In this document: positions 1-12,700 of the stretch, piece by piece
Layout of the letters: each line of letters starts with the position of its first letter
Position numbering within the stretch: the first letter of the stretch is position 1
Source: Cristatella mucedo
Taxonomy: Eukaryota > Bryozoa > Phylactolaemata > Cristatellidae
Direction of reading: 5' to 3'
Assembly: GCA_009760855.2 (NCBI GenBank)
Contig: WPIO01000096.1
Coordinates: 677,001-741,000, forward strand
DNA: 64,000 nt
Program-made: the position numbers and the translations under genes
The notes under the pieces: model-generated
Database searches by the model: none
What the model was told of the DNA's origin: nothing
The model's input: only the letters and a program-made list of their open reading frames with translations

Positions 1-1615
1 GGGCTGCCCCTTAGTCCTACTTCTCGATTAATACTCCTAGACCTATCCATCGAAGAACATTTTGTCATATGATTTTTACTCTAGGAACCACTGCCAAATC
101 GCATCGAATAAACACTGTGATCTTGCACAGTAAATTTTCATTACTTTCGGATCTAGCCACCCCCTACATGAAAACCTTGCGCGTGTCCGATCCTGATCAT
201 GCTGATCCGATCATGCATGAAAATCCAATGCTCAGCAACTGCATGTTAGGATGCTCCGATCGGACCAAAAGTGAAGAGAAACTCATCCTGCAACTCAACA
301 TTTGTTTTCATTATTTAAAAAAAAGTAGTGCCACACGACATGTTGGCGCTCCGGTACATGCTAGAACTGCTAGCAGTCGCCAAACAACACGAAGTGACAA
401 GAAGCAGCTCGAAGGACCACGTGACCGCTGATAGTGCTCAACGATAGTTATAATAACGCCTTTCACGTAGTGGACAAGCAGAACTTAAATCTCAATAAAT
501 CTAAATCTCTAAATCCAAATCTCGGGCACTTCAAAGTTCGAGGTAAGGCATATACACTGGCATATGCTTCGAGCAGCTTGAAAACGCACGAGGAAAGACG
601 AGGCTCCATTACATGAAACATCATTCGTCTGCATGCCAGCCGTATGACAAATCGGGGCCGGATCAAAATAAACATCCACTTAAGCCAGGCAAGATAGACC
701 AGAAGCTCGCCTGAAGGCAGTCAGCGAGGCATTCATTCGATTGGTGCTTTATGAGCTAAAGCTAGCGACTGTAAGTTATAGCATTTGACAATCAACTGCC
801 TCCATTATGAATCTGTCCAACGTACACAGCCTAAAGGCTGATGGGCGGACAAAGGTATCTGCACAGCTATTTGATGCACCGACCGACGTGGGATCAGAGC
901 AACAGGAATCGTCACAGAAAAGCTAGGATAATACAGAAAGCAGAAAGCTAAGAAGATGCTCGGATATGACTTGCAAGATAAGGAGACTACTAGAGAATAC
1001 TATAGTATATTCTGAAGCAAATTTCCACACGGAAGCTGCTGATTCAACTGGAATTTCGTCTGGATCACCTAGCATATATTGAAGGCAGCCACTGCAACTG
1101 TAAATGAGGAAATATAAGATCAGTATGCAAGGTTCCATGCTAATATAAAGAGTGGTAACCATTTTTTCTTCATCAAAGCTCAAGTCCAAAATGTCGAGAT
1201 TTCGACAGTCATAGACGACTAGATGTTAGAGTCACGATCCTCGACAGTTACAGAAGTTTCATATGCTGTTCGACTGCTTGGAAATGAGATCGTTTGTGCT
1301 CACGATTTCAGATACTTTATTGTCTTTCTAGGAGTCCCACTGTTAGTTCAGAAAAGGATGCAACTTATTTGCTATCTACCATGTCTAATTTGATCTACCG
1401 TGATTTATTCAAATAAGCTTGCCTAAGCTCAAATACAGGTTTCATATTACACAGAACTAGGCTACAGCGTACCAAAAATCTAAAAAATATTCTGCTAGCT
1501 CATTGTACATGCAAATTGGCACGGTAGTGCAACGAGCTGATTGAGGTAACTGCTGCTTTTAGATTGCGTTTTTACCAAATGTTTAGCTGTTCCATATGCA
1601 CTTCCTAAAGAAAAA
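1..1615. other. No recognisable feature
   Basis: Mixed-composition sequence without an ORF that looks coding and without a repeat family I could match. The missing last exons of the cysteine synthase gene were looked for here and not found. Confidence 0.5.
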
Positions 1616-1619
1616 AGAG

Positions 1620-2010
1620 TAGCTCAGGTCTAATAATAATAATTATTCTACATTTGCATAGTACCCACAGAGAACTGAATCTCTTTCGAGGTACTTTATA
1701 GATGCTGTAAAGAAAGCATGATCGAACGGTTAATAGTAGCACGCTCAATGGCAACAAGCGTAACGTGGTTAGGGGTGACATGCACAGGCCCAACATGCAA
1801 GTATCGTTAGTGGCAGCATGCACAGTGTCAGTACGCACAGCATGTAAAGAACGAACTGCAGGGACCCACTAAATGCCGTTATAAATAGATGCATTTTTGG
1901 CTTCTCTTTAAATGTTGTCAAGCCATGAGGGGGGATTCGTGACGTCAGCTAGGAGTGAGTTCCATGCTTTACTTCCATTTGTGAGGGCCACACCGCTCCT
2001 GCACGGCACT
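1620..2010 (-). mobile_element. L2-like LINE 3' fragment
   Basis: Plus-strand AATAATAATAATTATTCTAC.. tail, then the UTR (CAGCATGCACAGTGTCAG) and a short ORF remnant around 1910-2000 (TTCCATGCTTTACTTCCATT equals the ..AWNSLP.. region of other copies). Confidence 0.65.
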
Positions 2011-2669
2011 CCATTCGACTGGCAAGGGATTCGGGCCCATTCCACACTAGCTCCCTTCCCTTCACTCTCTTTTCTCCCGTGCCCCATGGAAAGCGCAAGG
2101 CCATGCAGACTTCCGCTTGCAGACTTCCGCTTGCACTCCTCCAACAGCGGCACACACCAGTGATCTAGTGCGGCTGTACGCTGCTTAAAGCTTGGCAGGC
2201 CATGAGGAGGACATGCCGTAGCAGGGACCTGCCGTAGCGGGGACCTGCCGTAGCGGTGGCCACACGGTGAGCATGGTGCTCGAAAGCACGATCTATTGCA
2301 CGATTGACTAGATCACTAGTGTGTGCGGGTGTTGGAGGAGTGCAAGGAGTGCGCACCACCCAGGCTCCTCTGCTCTGATGATACACAGCCAGGCCATGCC
2401 CGACACGGAAATGACCTCGTTCGATGCCCCTTGTACAGACAGGCATACACTCACGGCACTCAGAAGATGTCATGCATTTGTTCGTTGCACATAGGGGTGG
2501 GGTGTGAGACGGTAGGCTGCACGTCCAAGTCTGATAATGTCATATTCTTATTTCTGCAAAGATTGCACAGAGCGACACACACCAAACGGATGCAGCTCCC
2601 GCACATATACACCTGAGTTTTCGAGCGCATGCAAATAACCCACCCGAAAAAACTCGTGCGATGTCGTGG

Positions 2670-2774
<105 letters not shown>

Positions 2775-2994
2775 AGCAACATACAAACAAGAGCACACAC
2801 ACTGTTCGTACATGACTTATGCCTTAGCTAAACCATCCTCACTTCCAACATGCTACTCACTTCTCACTGCACGCTGCACAACGATGAACGTCTATAGCAC
2901 AAGGCAAGTACGTAAGAAAATCTAGGAAATCAGCAGCTGGTTCTGAAGATGATTACTTCGGAAGCACTCGTCAGGACATCACAACGCTACACTG

Positions 2995-3335
2995 GTGCAC
3001 ATAATAATACACTTGATACAGCGCCCTCAGAGAACTCAATCTCTTTCTAGGTGCTTTACATTTTCTGCAAAGGAAACACGATCGAACGGAGAATGATACA
3101 ATGTTTGATAAACAGCATAAATAACATGGTTAGGGGTGACATGCACAGGATCAGCATGCCAGTGTGATTAGTGGCAGCATGCAACATTGTCAGCACGAGT
3201 AAGCACATAAAAACCAAATCACAGGGACCCACTAAATGCTGTCATAAATAGGTGCATTTATAATTTCTTTTTAAATGTGGTCAAGTCAGGGGATGTCGTA
3301 ATGGAAGTCAGGAGTAAGTTCCGGGCAACGGCTGC
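2995..3335 (-). mobile_element. L2-like LINE 3' fragment
   Basis: Minus strand encodes [11 protein letters not shown] at 3260-3300 followed by the shared 3' UTR and tail (..GCGCCCTCAGAGAACTCAAT.. on the plus strand at 3020). Confidence 0.72.
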
Positions 3336-3483
3336 GATACGAGTCGGGGTTCTTGACAACAACCGAACAACGAACCGAATGGCAGGGGGCCAAGCTACAG
3401 ACATGCAGACTGGCTGCAAGCAAACTGCTACGGACCGAAGGCAGCCAGTGAGAGCTGTGGCAGTAAAATAAATAAATAAATAA

Positions 3484-3620
3484 AATTCATTTATATAGCG
3501 CCCCAAGAGAACTTAATCTCTATTCAGGCGCTTCACATATGCCTCCGGGCTCGAGCCTACGACTTCAGTCAGACCTTGGTCGGGGCGAGCACCTTAACCG
3601 CTAGACCAAACCAGCTCGGC
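3484..3620 (-). mobile_element. SINE-A (tRNA-derived)
   Basis: Reverse strand begins GCCGAGCTGGTTTGGTCTAG with a pol III A box (TGGTCTAGCGGTTAAGG) and B box (GGCTCGAGCCC), followed by GTGAAGCGCCTGAATAGAGA.. and a short A/T tail. It directly abuts exon 5 of the cysteine synthase gene. Confidence 0.82.
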
Positions 3621-3640
3621 AGTAGAGTCACAGCACCTAC

Positions 3641-3756
3641 CTGCGGATCGGCGAGAAACGCCTTCACGTGTCGACTCTGCTCTTTGAGATAGGTGCTCAC
3701 TCCGGCCAGCGTGCCACCGGTGCCCGTGCCAAAAACAACTGCATCGACACGACCAC
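3641..3756 (-). CDS. Cysteine synthase-like gene, exon 5 (phosphate loop)
   Basis: 116 nt with acceptor TTGTAG|GTGGTC and donor CGCAG|GTAGGT. Encodes [20 protein letters not shown] and then [25 protein letters not shown] is the PLP phosphate-binding loop. It ends in phase 0. The next expected exon (..EGIG.. region) was not recognised in 1-3600. Confidence 0.9.
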
Positions 3757-6700
3757 CTACAACGCCAGCCAGCCAGTGCAAGCCTCCGTGAGCATCGGCC
3801 TCTGCCTCTGTGAGTCTCTGCTTCTGTGAGAGCCTCGGCTAGCCATTCTATTAGCTGCCGGCCTCAGCTATCTGCCCACTGGCAGCAGACAGCAACAGCA
3901 AAAAACCGACATAGCAGCAGACTACAGCAGCAGCATGCAGCTGCAGACAGCAGCAGCAGCAGACTGCAGCAGCAGCACACAGCAGCAGTTGGCGGTGGCA
4001 GGAGCAGTAGCAGCACACATCAGAACACAGCAGCAGCAGATCTTCAGCAGCAGCAGCAGGAGCAGCAGAAGCAGCAGCAGATGTAGATGCAGCAGGAGCA
4101 GCAGATTCAGCACTAGCACACAGCAATAGCAGCAGCTCGGCACAATTCTTTGATTATAGGCTCCAATGCCACCGAAGGAGAGACCATAACCAAACTGGCT
4201 GAGGGGGGCCAAGTTGAATGACAAACTTCAAAGGCAGCAGAGGCCATCCACCAGTGTGGAACGACACAAACAGGCTAATTTAATTTGTCTCGAGAATATA
4301 GGCCTCTGGACCCTGACAGCTATGCAATATCAATCGGTCGGCAATGACAATGCCTGTGAGAGCAGCCCCTTGCAGTTTACCCCTGCAGGCGGTAGGGGTT
4401 GGTGTCCACCACTGCCCTCACACAGACTTTCCATCCAGAGATGAAACAGGCAATCGAAAGATGCCTGCAAGGGCATCGGCACGGTCGAGCTCAACCACCC
4501 AACAGCAGCGTGCCAGCCGTGAAGGTGGCAGAAGCTGCACCTCATGGCCTCATTCCTCGTCGCCCGGATGCCCCCTTTCTCTCTCTCTCTACTCTCTCTC
4601 TCTCTCTCTTACTCTCTCTCTCTCTCTCTCTTACTCTCTCTCTCTCTCTCTCTCTCTCACCCTCTCACTCACTCTCTCTTTTCTCTCTCTCTCTCTCTCT
4701 GATTCACTCTCACCTTTTCTCTCTCTCACTCCTCACTCTCTCGGAGAGCATCGACGAGGAGCCAGTTCCGTGGCCAGGCGAGCACGCGTGCTCAGAGGCC
4801 CAGCTGAGCAGCAGCCTAGCAACCGAGGTGGCAAGGTACTTTTTTGATACACCATTGCACGTTCAACTTTTCAACTTCTGAGATTGACCATAAGCACCCT
4901 TCCATTGGGGAGAGACACAATGAAAGCTCAAGCAGCCCGGATGCACAGAACAAGCTCGGCTACAGACTCAACCAGCTATAAACAACAATCGATCGTTGCT
5001 CGAAGCCGACGGTCTCGTCAGAGAGAAAGTTCTCGCTGACCAGTACCGTTAATGGAGCTCTGATCACTGATCTCTGATCTCTGACTTGATGAAGAGCTCT
5101 GATCACTGTCTGCCGAAGCAGCGCAAGCAGGCAGTCAGGGCATCGGCCGATCCGAGCAGGACGCTGTACGCAAAGGGCTGCGGCAGCAGAAGCACCAGCG
5201 ATTCTACCGTTAATGCTGCCCTAGCGCACAAGCTACGTCGCCATGTGCAAGAGAAAGGCGCACAGGTCAATTTTATCAGCGGCCATTCAAATTCAATTTA
5301 GCTGCCATACAAGAGGGGTGAATTTCAGGTTTCCCTGCGAGCACCCATTGCAAAGAGTGCCTGCCTACCTGCTTAGATCTCGCAGGGTGCATCACTTACT
5401 GACCACTGACTACTGCAGGACGACCTGTGCCATCGAGAAGCTAGGAGGGCAGAGAACAGAGGGCAGAGGACCGAAGAAGTCTTCAAAGACTTGGATGTGG
5501 CAATCGCTACATTTGGTGAATAGCCAGACGAGCCGATGGCAGAAACTGGTGCCAGCCAACTGCTGTGACTGACATGAGATTAATGGAACTGCTACCGAAC
5601 TGGGAGTGAGGCAGACAAGATATCGAATCCCCCATTCATTTCCCACATAGGAGCAGTAGCGGGAGAGGTTTTGCCCACGGCGTGAACCGCAGAGGCCGGC
5701 AAGAGCGACATGCTCGCTGAGAGAAGCTCGTAGGTCAGCCGTGATGGTCCGACCGGGCTAAAACAGAGCCCAACCGTGCATATGGAGCCCACTCAGCAAT
5801 CAGCAGCAGGTCTCTAACTTGGCCCTTCTATTAGCTTCACTCGACACCATTGATCACGATATCGTACTCGAAAGATTGACAACAGAGATGGGTCTGCCTG
5901 ATGAGGCACAAGAGTGGCTCGAATCGTGCTTTTCCGATCGTAAGTCGTCCCCACAATCCGTGTCGTGTGGTAGTCACGTCTCATCAAGCAGACCAGTGAC
6001 CCGTGGAGCTCCAAAAAGGGTTAGTGCTCTTAGTTCCACGTTGTTCTCCATTTATGCCAAGCCTCTAGGACGTGTTCGGGCCCACGGCATTGGCTATCGC
6101 TTCTATGCTGACGATACCCAGTGGAATTTGCTGTAAAACCAATGAAAACTGAATGCTCGCCAAGCTGGCTTGGCCCAGTGGTCACGATGCTCACCCCGAC
6201 CAAAGTTTGACCGAGGTCGCAGGCTCGAGCCCTGTGGCATATGTGAAGCGCCTGAATCGAGGTAAAGTTCTCTCACGGCGCTATACAAATGAATTATATT
6301 TATATTTATATTTATTTATTTGCCTGGCAGATAATCGATCGTGGGTGACCTTCCTTAAACTAACCAGTTATAAAAAACAAACTTCTATTAATCCTAACAA
6401 TGCAGCTGGACTATTATACTTTGCTTTTCTTATTGGTGATGCTTCAGTTTGACAGTCATCATTTGCTCGTAATGTAGGTGCAATCTGTGATAACTGCTTA
6501 AAGCTTAAAAGCTTCATAAGGAAGATTGCTACCACACAGCTCCACTCACGCTTGATCCATGTACAAGATTCGGCCAGGTTTGCTGCCATTCTGTTTTGGT
6601 TGAGAAAACAAAAACAAAAAAGCCAATCAGCCTGCGCAGCTAATGATAGAGGGTTCGACCATGTAACTCTTTTGCCGAAGGAACTGCAATGGCTTCCGGT

Positions 6701-9700
6701 TAATCAAAGGATACAGAGGACAGTTATTACAACGACCAACAAGGCCGATCATGGCTCCTTTATACCTAGCTGAACTGGTGCACCGGTTTTAACCCCTCGT
6801 GCCCCCAGGTCGTCTGTGGACGATACATTAGCTGTTCTACTCCTGCATTTAAAGACTGTTGGAGGCACAAGGTTTTGCTCTGCAGGTCCTAGGCTAGGGA
6901 ACTCACTTCTAGAATTCCAATGAAACGCTATCTACTCTCCTGCAGCCGACTGGGGGTCATTCTTTACAGTCATCCTGAGCTGCTACTTTCATGCAGCTCA
7001 CTTTCTCGACTGCCCTCCTGACTCAGCTATGCTTCTCATTTTGGCTTTGTTGCATAGCATAAAGTCGGCTATCTATCGATCTAGTCTGCTATCAGCAACG
7101 AAAGCTTCTTAGGCTTTGAGTGTGCAAAAGAAAAACTCTCTCGGATGAAAACCACTTAGTCCCTGTGGCTGTGTGGGGTTACATTACACTAAATCACGAG
7201 CGAAAACCCTCCAATTAAGCATCTCTGCATGCACACCCACAGAATTCAGACGGCTACCCTGGCGCTTAGCCCGGTCTTAGCTACATTATTTGGACAATCG
7301 CCGTAATTACTGCTCAGTTCTGTTTGACAGGGCATCTCCTTCTACTTCTCGTTAGGAAGGAAGGAAGGTGATCGGTAGAGCAGTCAGAAGAGGCATTAGC
7401 CACTACTCTCCGGAAGGGCGAGCAATGGAACAGCTGTAAGGTGGGCCCTCCTCTGACGGCACCATGCCCACACCTCCGAAACAAAGCCAGAGGTCAGCTG
7501 GAGAGCCTGACTACATTTCACGCCTGTAGCCCACAGGGGAGTGAATATAAAAAAGAGATGATAATAATAATGCACTCGATAAAGCGCCCTCAGAGAACCC
7601 AGTCTCTCTCTCTAGGCGCTTTACATTTGCTGCAAAGGGAAATGCAATTGAATGGTGAGTAATATCATGCTTGATAAACAAACAAAATGAATAACATGGT
7701 TAAATGAATAACAACCACAAGGGCTTAAAGGCAGCTGGGACTGGGACAGAAGAGGAGAGCATCTAGAGATGCCTGCCTACTCTTCTGATGCCAGAGGTTC
7801 GAGGCTGCTCTCGCACAGAGCACGGCGCCGAGTACACTGACAGCTGACACGTCCCGGCGGTGGGGACGGCAGCAGCAGCAGCAGAAGCAGACTACAACAA
7901 TCGATCGAATGGCATGGTAACCAACCGGTCTCGCGCCAAATTTCCGGTCCCGTGGTCTCGATGTGTGCCAGCCGGTTGGCAGGGTTGTCAAACTGGTTCA
8001 TCCACGCCGCGCCCGGGGTCGCTTCAGCGAACCGTCTCGCCTGGTGATTGTAGTTGTTGGGGTCAGTGAAGGCCACCGCCGGCACCGGCCGAACGTCAGC
8101 TCCCAGCAAACGCAGCAAGTCGATCTTCTCCTGCAACCGCAGCAACGAATCTAGCAACCCGCAGCAGCTTCTGGCAAACTGCACAGCCTAGCAGACATTG
8201 CATACAGTCGAGCGACAAAAGGCAACTGCAGCAATAACTGACAGGAGCATTAATAGCTAATTGGGGCATTGATTCAAGACGAATCGTCTGAAAAGCAATT
8301 GATACTGGATGCATACCCATGCATGAGCACACGTTCACGTGCACGAAAGCACGCGCACACCGGTTACAGCCCCTTACTGAGCTGCATCCGGTGCATGGAT
8401 GGCGCATCAATGGAAAACGATCGAATTTGGCAGCAACAAAGAGATGCGACATTTGGTACCGAGGTTGACCAGTGATGCAAATGCCAGCATCCTCTGTGAA
8501 TCCAAATGTTTATTCACATTCCATTCACTGACGAATACTGGAAAAGTAAATTGGGAAAGCCAATGACTTTCAAGACAGTGTCTCTACTCAATGCACATGT
8601 GTCCAACTCAGTCATACGAGCAATTGGAATGGATCCTTTGCAGCCATGAGTCCATTCTAGGTGGTCTGCAGAAGGACACACCAAAAGCTTTTGCCGATGC
8701 ACTCGATGCATTCTTGCCGATGCATTCCTCGTCAATTGCTTACAATTGGCCATATAAGTGCCTAATTGGAAATCACGCCCGAGAGCCGCAGCAGCGAGGC
8801 TCTGCCAATCGATTGGCGAAATTCATGGCAGATGCAGGCTATTACAGCAGGTAAGCAGCTCAATGTGAAACGACAACCATCGACTGATAGTGAACTTTGC
8901 AAGAAGCAACATAGAACAACAACAGAAGCAACATTGGCAGAAGATTGGTAGAAGCAGCAGTGGAGTGCTCAGGTTCTATGCTGGATGATGTAGGAATACA
9001 CGTGTTTCTCTACATTCAGTGGAGTTTCACTGTACGATACATGCTTCTGGCAGGAACAGAACGGAGCATGGTAGGCTGCAGCAAGGGTTGCAATAATAGC
9101 CATAATTCTAATAATAATAATTGGAGAACTAGATTACTCTATCTCGGCAATTCAAATAGGGCTGGAAAGAGCCTACGAGATATGCAGCACGATATGCTTA
9201 CGCCCTTCAACGACAATGCAAACGGGAAAGCAAATGCTACACAGAGCATGAATGGTTTTTAGCTTTTTGTCGAATCTCATCACGTCAGGGCGTCGTGATG
9301 TCAGTTGGAAATGATTTCCAGGCTTTCCATGCAGAGGAAATGAAGGTACAGTCTCGGAAGGAGCTTAGTTTGGGAACAGGCACAGCTGAACGGTCCGAGT
9401 GGGAGAAGCCACATACAGGTGGTTTTAATGGGGAGCCCAGGGGGTGGGTGTATCAGACCGGACCGCACAATTGATTCGGTCATCTAGTAAAAGGTGCTTT
9501 GGGATAGGACATCAAAATTGTGTACATATACTACAGCAGATATGCTGACAGCGGATTTTGAGGATAGGCCTTGCCACTTTCTGAGACAAAAGGTTTTACC
9601 TATATAAATATAAATATAATATAATTCATTTATATAGCGCCACAAGAGAACTTAATCTCTATTCAGGCGCTTCACATATGCCTCGGGGCTTGAGCCCACG

Positions 9701-12700
9701 ACCTCAGTCAGACCTTGGTCGGGGCGAGCAGCTTAACCGCTAGACCAAACCAGCTCGGCACCTATAATTATTATTGAGCGGCTCTCCTTTGCCATTTGAG
9801 TGGAAAAAGTTGACTGATGTTATAGTGTCTTAGTGTTACAAGCTGCAAACAAGTAGAGAAAATCCGAGGTACTTAAAGGCAAGAAGGAATCCACTCAGTG
9901 GGGAGATTGTGCCGCATGCATCAACATGAAAGCCTATTCTGTTCTTGGTGATTACGCCAGCAAGAGGGACGGTATAAATTCGGTAAAGATATGGTCCCGA
10001 GACAAATTCCCTGGGACAAATCACAATAAAAAGCTAGCAGGTGACAGCTGGCAGTTTAAGCCCAAGGTCTGAAAGTCCACTTAGTCGCTAAGGTAAGACC
10101 TCCATTGCTGCCATGCGTGCAATTCCACTGACACCCAGGCAAGAAGACAGGCACTCTCAGCAAGGACTTGTTGGTCAATGATATCACATGCTACCGAGAG
10201 ATCTAGCAGGACAGCAAGTGAGACTATGTAAGTTCACATTCAAGAACACGTTGCAATGCACTTGTAGTAGCACTAACTCAGTCGAGGATTATCTGCAGCT
10301 CTAAATACGGACTTGAATTTACTCGCTAGCTTTCATGTGTTTACTATTAGAGTGCACCTGATTCTGCCACAACTTGAAGCAATGCATACAAAACGCATAA
10401 TTGTAGTTTCCAGTTTTGGCCCAACAGACGCGTGGCACCTAGGAGGCGTGGCATCAAGGAGGCGTGGCACCGGGTGAGGTAGCTAACTATCAAGTGGTCA
10501 CATAAAGCAACTGGATAGGCTGCATAGGCTACCATCAAAAGCTCTCCGACCGGCTGCTACATCACGTGGCAGTCAAAAGGCTGGACCAGCCTTAAAAAAA
10601 CTCATGTATTGAGACAAGACTGATCCCAGAGATTTTGGCCGGAAGTCTTCCTTGGGTAAATTCACAGCTGAAAGGCTAGCACAGATCATAGCAGCTCGAA
10701 AAACAACAAACAGGAAACAGAGCAACTGCTGCAGCTAGTAGTGCTTTGGCTAGTGCCACGACCACCACCAGTCCTGGGATCAATGCAAGCTCGGTCTGCG
10801 TGCATCGGATTGGATGATCAGATTGATTGGATGGGTTGAGCGGGTAGAAGCACATGCTCCAAGTTCCAAATCACATCACTTCACAGTTTGGAGATGGCAC
10901 TATACTAAGTATATTACTATTGTTATTACTCACTACCCTATCTGTCCTCCTGACTCAGCAATGCTTCTCAGGGAGGGTACTCTCGTTTGCCTTTACTGTG
11001 ATATGATTCGTGTCATTGAGCACAGCAACAAAAACCAATCGATCATACTTCTTTTGCAGCAAAGTGAAGTGCCTAGAAAGTGATTGGGTACTCTGATTTT
11101 GCTATACCAAGGGTATTATTATTATGCCTTCACTTGGCTTTGCTAGCTCCAACTGTTCCACAAACTCCTTTAGAGCTCCTGCCTCAGCCCTTTATATACC
11201 GGATCCTCATTGCAAGATCCAGACACAATCACTCATGCAACCGCACCTGCTCAAAGCCCACAAGTTCCAAAGTGCCAGCCACTAAGAGCAGAAAAGAGGC
11301 CGGTAAGAACCGGTAAGAGCTGCACAGCTGCAGCTGTGAGCTGCAGCTGGCAGCTCCATCTACCGCAGTGCTACGGAGCAGCACAGCTCTCCGAGAAGCT
11401 GTCAAGGATCTTGGAAGGATCTTGGAAGGATCCTGGAAGGATCCTGGCATTAAAGGATATCCGAGAAGCTGTCAAGGATCCTGGAAGGATCCTGGAAAGA
11501 TCCTGGCATTCAAGGATCTCCGAGAAGCTGTCACGGATCCTGGAAGGATCCCGGCATTCAAGGATCTCAGAGAAGCTGTCCAGGGTCCTGGCAGGATCCT
11601 GGAAGGATCCTGGCATTCAAGGATCTCCGACAAGCTGTCAAGGATCCTGGAAGGATCCTGGCATTCAAGGATCCGAGAAGCTCTCTAGGATCCTGGAAGG
11701 ATCCTGGCATTCAAGGATCTCCGAGAAGCTGTCCAGGGTCCTGGAAGGATCCTGGAAGGATCCTGGCATTCAAGGATCTCCGAGAAGCTGTCCAGGGTCC
11801 TGGCAGGATCCTGGAAGGATCCTGGCATTCAAGGATCTCCGAGAAGCTGTCAAGGATCCTGGAAGGATCCTGGCATTCAAGGATCCGAGAAGCTCTCCAG
11901 GATCCTGGAAGGATCCTGGCATTCAAGGATCTCCGAGAAGCTGTCCAGGGTCCTGGAAGGATCCTGGAAGGATCCTGGCATTCAAGGATCTCCGAGAAGC
12001 TGTCAAGGATCCTGGAAGGATCCTGGCATTCAAGGATCCGAGAAGCTGTCCAGGAGCAGCATCTGGAGCTTCAGCCAAGTGCCAACTCCAGCAAAGTGGG
12101 CTGCCAGCTACAGCAAAACCTCGGAATATAGTAGCAACCAAGCAAGAAGTCTGGGTCTTTGGAGGAGAAACTGTGCTTGTTTCCTACGACAACAGCCATA
12201 CATACGACAACACTGCTTAGCCATCGTCGTGACTACGAGTTGAAGCCGCGAAAAAATACCGCGGCTTTAAGATCTCGAGTGGGGGCGTGGCACTGCACGC
12301 ACGACCCAGAGGGCATCTGACCCTATCGAGATGCTTCCGCTCCCGTCGCCTTTCTCTTGCCATCCCCAGTGAACTACTCTCGTTTTGCTCCTCCCGAGTG
12401 CTTTGAGTGACTGACTGCCTGTGCACGATTCGGAGCGTGCTACTAGCTAGATGACTCAATAACCGGCGGCCATCAGCGCCTTCATGCTCGCTTTAGTGTG
12501 CTGGTACCTAAAGAAAGCATGACACATGTGCGTAATTTTGGCATGCTTGATACTGTGCATGTCAGCAGCCCCCTGATTGTCGATTCACTTGCTGCCTGAT
12601 TGTTGATTCACTTGCTGCGAGATTAAATAGAAATGACGATAATCATAATAAGAATAGGTGGCCATTATGGTGCCCAAAGAGAACGCAATCTCTACAAAGG

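Noticed and set aside
6155-6320. Functional tRNA gene
   Set aside because: A and B boxes are present but no tRNA cloverleaf closes, and the same sequence with a LINE-like tail recurs many times: a SINE.
9836-10320. Possible LINE or gene on the minus strand
   Set aside because: Some protein-like words but several stops and no family match that I could justify.
11389-12055. CRISPR-like array
   Set aside because: Adjacent units share all their sequence and vary in length; there are no unique spacers, and the host is eukaryotic.
11210-12220. 336-aa forward ORF as a gene
   Set aside because: It covers a minisatellite that is also open in other frames and on the other strand; no domain or splice signal.
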